Source: Solidesulfovibrio carbinoliphilus subsp. oakridgensis (GTDB taxonomy: Bacteria; Desulfobacterota; Desulfovibrionia; Desulfovibrionales; Desulfovibrionaceae). Taken from it: a stretch of DNA of 64,000 nt. How positions within the stretch are numbered: position 1 is the stretch's first letter; every line of letters starts with the position of its first letter. The stretch lies in NCBI RefSeq assembly GCF_000177215.2, contig NZ_CM001368.1:2617001-2681000 (forward strand), given 5' to 3'. Below, piece after piece: positions 60,503 to 64,000 of this stretch. The notes beneath the pieces were generated by a model. It was not told where the DNA came from. It saw nothing but the letters and a program-made list of their open reading frames with translations, and ran no database searches. Both the position numbers and the translations under genes were made by a program.

Positions 60503-62551
60503 TTACATCGGATAATCGAGCGCTTCGGGGATCATCACCTGGCTTATGGCCGCGCCGGCGCGTTCGCGGGCCGCGCCGAGGCCGGCGAGCGACGCGTCCA
60601 CGGCCTGGCGCAGGCCGGCGAAGGCGGCCAGGTCGGCTCCGGCCGGGGCGTAGCCGTGGACCAGCCCGGCGCAGGCCCGGGCGGCTTCGGTCGCGGCCTT
60701 GGCGGCCTGGATCTTGGCCAGATCGCTGAAGAAGGCGACGTAGCCCGGAAGCCCCTCGGCCACCACCGGATTCTCCGGCCCCTTGGCGGCCAGCTCCAGG
60801 GTGTCGAGGATCAAGAGCCGGCTGGCCAGGAGCGGACACAGGGCGTCGGCCAGGGGGAAGGTCACGGCCTGCCGGGTGCTGTGGTAGAGCTTCTTGCCGT
60901 CCGCATCCTTGCCCGCGGCCAGGAAGTCGAAGGCGGCCCGCCACACCCGGAAGCCGGCCGCCACCGAGGCCGCGCCGGTCTCGGGATTGGTCGCGGCCAC
61001 CCGGTCCATCTCGGCCACGTAGTTGTCGCAGTAGGCCAGGAAGATGTCGCTGGCCATGGTGATGGAGAGCTGGCGGCGCTGCACGCACTCGGGGCCTTCG
61101 TAGGTGGCTTCGAGCTGGCTGTCGTTCCACTTGTGGAAAAGAAAGCCCGGGCAGTCCTCGGTGATGCCGTAGCCGCCCATCATGGCCACGGCTTCGCGCA
61201 TGACCGTGGCGCCGTAGCCGGTGTTCCACAGCTTGCAGGCCGGACACAGGACGCCGGCCTCGGCTTCGAGGGCCTGGTATTTGACCACCGGATCGGCGTC
61301 CAGGGCGGCGAAGCGGGCGGCGTCGCGCGTCTCTTCGGGCGCAAACAGGAGATTCACGTATTCGACGGCCTGGGGCTGGACCTTTTTGAGCGCCGTCAGC
61401 TGGGCCCGCATGCCGGTGACGCCGGCTGCGGCCAGGGCGTGCTCCTTGGCCTTCTCGGTCGGGTCGAGGTGGTCGAAGAGCCGGGCCGTGGCGAACCCGA
61501 GCGATGCGCCGGCCTCGCCGGCGGCCCACAGTTCGGCCAGGCGGATGGGGGCGTCCTGCTTCTGCTGGAGCCCGAGTTCGAACTTCGGCGTGCCATCGGC
61601 GCAGGCGTCGCCGCCCCGGAAACGGGTCCGCTGGTAGCGGATGACCGGCTCCACGGCGGACAGCAGCTTGGCCGTGGTCATGAGCGCCACCGGCACCCGG
61701 GTGCGGTGGAAGACGGCGGCGATGATCTCGGAGTGGGAATAATTGGGAACGATGCAGCCGTCTTTCACCGTGTAGCCGCCGATGATGCGGCTGGCCGGGA
61801 CCTTCATGTTGAAGACCGGATCGCGGGTGGAGGACAGCTGGTGGACCATCTTGAGCGTCGGCGCGCCCCGGTCGAAGAGGCCGGGGTCGGTTTCCTCGAG
61901 GATGACCATGCACGAGGTCTTGATCCGCGGGTCCGCCGTGTCCACGGCCACGGTGGCGAAATTCGCGAAGTCCATACCCGTAATGAAACGGCCGCGTTTG
62001 TCGATATGGAGCATGGGCTCCTGGCCGTCCTCCCAGGAATCGACCCGGACCTTGCCGCAAAGGACGCCCGTGTCCACGCCGACATAGGGCAACGGCTCGG
62101 TCAGGCCGAAGGCGCCGCGCCAGGGGGCCTTGCCCGGAGCCGGGGCGCACAGGCTCATGTAGTGGTCGCGCTGCTCGGTGGTGCCGCGCTCGTGGATGGG
62201 GGAAAGGGCCAGGTTGCTGGCCAGCGAACAGGTGGCCGCGCCGGCGTCCACCCAGGAAAGTTCGAAGGCGACCAGGGCCAGGGCCATGTTCTTCGGGCCT
62301 TCGATGTAGCCGCCCTGGTGCGGATCGAGGAACACCGACGTGATGCCGGCATCGTCAAAGGCTTGAAGAAGCTGGTCTTTTTCCGGGGTCCATTCATGGG
62401 AATGGCGCACCCCGTCGGCCACGAGCCGGGCGACAAGGCCACGGGCCACGGAGCGGGCGGACTGGACGGCCATCTGGAGGTCGAAGCGGTCGGCGAAGCG
62501 CCACATGATCTGCCGGACGTCGTCGCCCGGGAGGGTACGTAAAATTTCCAT
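60503..62551 (-). CDS. Acyl-CoA dehydrogenase family protein
   Basis: 682 residues, longer than the usual 380. It shows acyl-CoA dehydrogenase order: helical N-domain (VFLDPHQGGYIEGPKNMALALVAFELSWVDAGAATC), beta domain (GAFGLTEPLPYVGVD, GRFITGMDFANFATVAVDT, VPASRIIGGYTVKDG), then the C-helical domain with GYGITEDCPGFLFHKWNDSQLEATYEGPECVQRRQLSITMA. An extra C-terminal helical region of about 150 residues follows. First gene of the operon with the oxidoreductase and etfBA. The substrate is unknown. Confidence 0.85.
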   Translation of the reverse strand: MEILRTLPGDDVRQIMWRFADRFDLQMAVQSARSVARGLVARLVADGVRHSHEWTPEKDQLLQAFDDAGITSVFLDPHQGGYIEGPKNMALALVAFELSWVDAGAATCSLASNLALSPIHERGTTEQRDHYMSLCAPAPGKAPWRGAFGLTEPLPYVGVDTGVLCGKVRVDSWEDGQEPMLHIDKRGRFITGMDFANFATVAVDTADPRIKTSCMVILEETDPGLFDRGAPTLKMVHQLSSTRDPVFNMKVPASRIIGGYTVKDGCIVPNYSHSEIIAAVFHRTRVPVALMTTAKLLSAVEPVIRYQRTRFRGGDACADGTPKFELGLQQKQDAPIRLAELWAAGEAGASLGFATARLFDHLDPTEKAKEHALAAAGVTGMRAQLTALKKVQPQAVEYVNLLFAPEETRDAARFAALDADPVVKYQALEAEAGVLCPACKLWNTGYGATVMREAVAMMGGYGITEDCPGFLFHKWNDSQLEATYEGPECVQRRQLSITMASDIFLAYCDNYVAEMDRVAATNPETGAASVAAGFRVWRAAFDFLAAGKDADGKKLYHSTRQAVTFPLADALCPLLASRLLILDTLELAAKGPENPVVAEGLPGYVAFFSDLAKIQAAKAATEAARACAGLVHGYAPAGADLAAFAGLRQAVDASLAGLGAARERAGAAISQVMIPEALDYPM

Positions 62552-62725
62552 AGTTTCGCCTAGTTCGTGGTTTGGACGCGCAGGGGCGCAAGGGTGACAT
62601 AAAAAAGTATGGAAAACTAAAATATTCAGGTCCGGGCGTCAATCGGCCTGCACCCTGTCCTGGCCTCCTCGCGGCCGGCCGGACCTGGACTCCAAAAACA
62701 ACCAGGATGCACGGGGGTTGTGCAA

Positions 62726-63913
62726 ATGCAGTCCGTTCGTTACGAAAACAATACCTGGGGCAGTCATCCCGAACGCATGCTCGCAACCCGGCGGATCGCC
62801 ATGCCGTATCTCCTGAAGTTCCACTTCGACCCGGATTACGAACGGCGTCGCCTGCGTCCCAAAAACCGCGACGACGGCTCCGTGGACCAGTACGACCTGG
62901 GCTACGCCCAGAACGTGGTGGCCGGACAGGTCCTGGCCGAATGGGAAGAACTGCCGCCGGAAGCCCCCCAGGAACACGACGGCAGGCTTTCCGACGACAT
63001 CGCCTTCGCCCACGGCGAAGGCTGCCGCGTCGACCCCTCGAGCCCGCTGCGCCTGCTCGCCTCGGTCAACGGCCACGTCTCCTGTGTGGACGGCGCCATC
63101 ACCGTGCGCGAAACCCTGTCCGTCGGCCGCGACGTGGACTTCCACACCGGCAACATCGTGGCCATCGGCGACGTGCTCATCGGCGGCAACGTCCGGTCCG
63201 GCTTCCTGGTCATGGGCCGCAACGCCACCATCCGGGGCGCCGTGGAAGCGGCCCGGGTCCAGGCCATGGGCAACATCACCTGCCAGGCCGGCATCCAGGG
63301 CGGCAGCCGGGCCACGCTTCGGGCCGGCAAAAGCCTGCGCGCCAAATTTGCGGAAAACGCCGTGCTCCACGCCGGCCAGAATATCCTCATCGACGGCTCC
63401 AGCATGCACTGCCGCCTGTTCGCGGGCGAAAAACTGGCCGTCAAAGGCCGCCTTGTCGGCGGCGAAGCCTACTGCGGCGAAGCGGTCTACGTCGGCGAAC
63501 AGCTCGGCGGCGGCGACCAGAGCCAGACCCGCATCCTGCTCGGCTACGACGCCGAACGCATCCACAAGGACCAGCACCTCAAAGCCCTGGTCCGCGAAAC
63601 CCTCGTCGAAATCGAAGCCTGCCAGGCCGAGGCCGGCAAAGGCAGCGAACGGGCCGAAGCCTGCGACCTGGAATTGGATCAACTCCACAAGCGCCTCGCT
63701 GCCTACAAGGCCCAACTCCTGCGCCTCTGGGCCAGCCCTGCCGCCATGCGGCGCTTCTCCACCTGCCGCGTCATCGTGCCCGGCCACGTCGGCGCCAATG
63801 TCGAAATCGGCATCGGCGAGGCCGTCCTCGCCGTGCCCGAAGGCACCCGCGACGCCGTCTTCCGCTACCACGACGGCGAAATCGTCACCGAGCACCCGGC
63901 GTTGCACAAGTAA
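62726..63913 (+). CDS. DUF342 / FapA-family protein
   Basis: About 395 residues. The centre (about 110-260) is a right-handed beta-helix of repeated V/I-x-G turns: VNGHVSCVDGAITVRETLSVGRDVDFHTGNIVAIGDVLIGGNVRSGFLVMGRNATIRGAVEAARVQAMGNI, the FapA/DUF342 and bactofilin-like pattern. A coiled coil (about 285-325) follows. FapA affects flagella or cell shape in some bacteria; no flagellar gene is near. The start is uncertain (ATG 62726 or ATG 62801). Confidence 0.82.
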   Translation: MQSVRYENNTWGSHPERMLATRRIAMPYLLKFHFDPDYERRRLRPKNRDDGSVDQYDLGYAQNVVAGQVLAEWEELPPEAPQEHDGRLSDDIAFAHGEGCRVDPSSPLRLLASVNGHVSCVDGAITVRETLSVGRDVDFHTGNIVAIGDVLIGGNVRSGFLVMGRNATIRGAVEAARVQAMGNITCQAGIQGGSRATLRAGKSLRAKFAENAVLHAGQNILIDGSSMHCRLFAGEKLAVKGRLVGGEAYCGEAVYVGEQLGGGDQSQTRILLGYDAERIHKDQHLKALVRETLVEIEACQAEAGKGSERAEACDLELDQLHKRLAAYKAQLLRLWASPAAMRRFSTCRVIVPGHVGANVEIGIGEAVLAVPEGTRDAVFRYHDGEIVTEHPALHK

Positions 63914-63942
63914 GGCGGAATGGGGTGGAAGGTGGAGGCAGG

Positions 63943-63996
63943 AGAGAGAAGATGCCTCCGGCGGCCGGGGGGGATCATCCCCCCCGGACCCCCTGA
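63943..63996. repeat. Hairpin repeat, module A
   Basis: GAGAGAAGATGCCTCCGGCG then G8/C7 dyad around GATCATC and GGACCCCCTGAGCGG. Almost the same as the copy at 2620. Confidence 0.88.
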
Positions 63997-64000
63997 GCGG

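Overview
The window reads as a high-GC chromosome segment of a sulfate-reducing deltaproteobacterium of the Desulfovibrio/Solidesulfovibrio type. This rests on gene content, not on a database match. From memory, the order pheA-aroA-tyrA-trpEGDCFBA is the one known from Desulfovibrio vulgaris. An ETF / ETF-QO-like / acyl-CoA dehydrogenase operon, DUF342 and DUF1844 proteins and many CheY-like regulators fit the same group. Recurrent G/C-rich hairpin repeats sit between many host genes.

Layout. 1-10.6 kb: aromatic amino acid operon, with an extra HEPN gene between trpG and trpD and with hairpin repeats that have entered tyrA, trpF and the trpB leader. 10.7-15.2 kb: LysE-type exporter, receiver/kinase fusion, CheY-like protein, PhoU-like protein, MFS transporter. 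15.2-16.8 kb: two tandem paralogues of very unlike base composition, one keeping a HEPN-type RNEIGH motif. 16.8-24.1 kb: pyruvate kinase, DUF1844, argC, an orphan Nif11-like protein, an EmrAB-type pump, a DUF4239-like membrane protein. 24.4-27.9 kb: polar amino acid ABC transporter and a 55-residue secreted Lys-rich protein. 28.2-32.8 kb: OmpR-type two-component pair, a (CCTG)15 tract, an EAL/HDOD protein, a receiver and an Hpt protein.

32.9-47.6 kb is an integrated mobilizable island. It lies in tRNA-Arg(TCG), is bounded by a 43-bp direct repeat, and carries a tyrosine integrase with triplicated TGCTCCA motifs just inside each end. It holds (i) an AT-rich cargo block at 34.3-39.5 kb, (ii) a ColE1-like mob module with mobB and mobD nested in mobA, (iii) a DUF3987 gene and an AlpA-like regulator, (iv) an MqsRA toxin-antitoxin pair, and (v) a divergent LysR/DUF169 pair. 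The cargo block is the best candidate for an undescribed system. It is a four-gene coupled operon (Gly-rich small protein, PfkB-like kinase fused to a nucleoside 2-deoxyribosyltransferase, QueC-like enzyme, SagB-like nitroreductase). A convergent pair encodes a Dam-type methylase and an OGG-like HhH glycosylase.

48.0-53.4 kb: a YkgJ-like CxxxCC protein, a radical SAM-methyltransferase fusion with a Cys cluster, and a sigma-54 activator divergent from an IscU/NifU-like gene. That gene has a consensus -24/-12 promoter, and 16-bp dyads lie beside the activator. 53.5-64.0 kb: glycogen phosphorylase, the acyl-CoA dehydrogenase / FAD-ferredoxin oxidoreductase / etfBA operon, and a FapA-like DUF342 protein.
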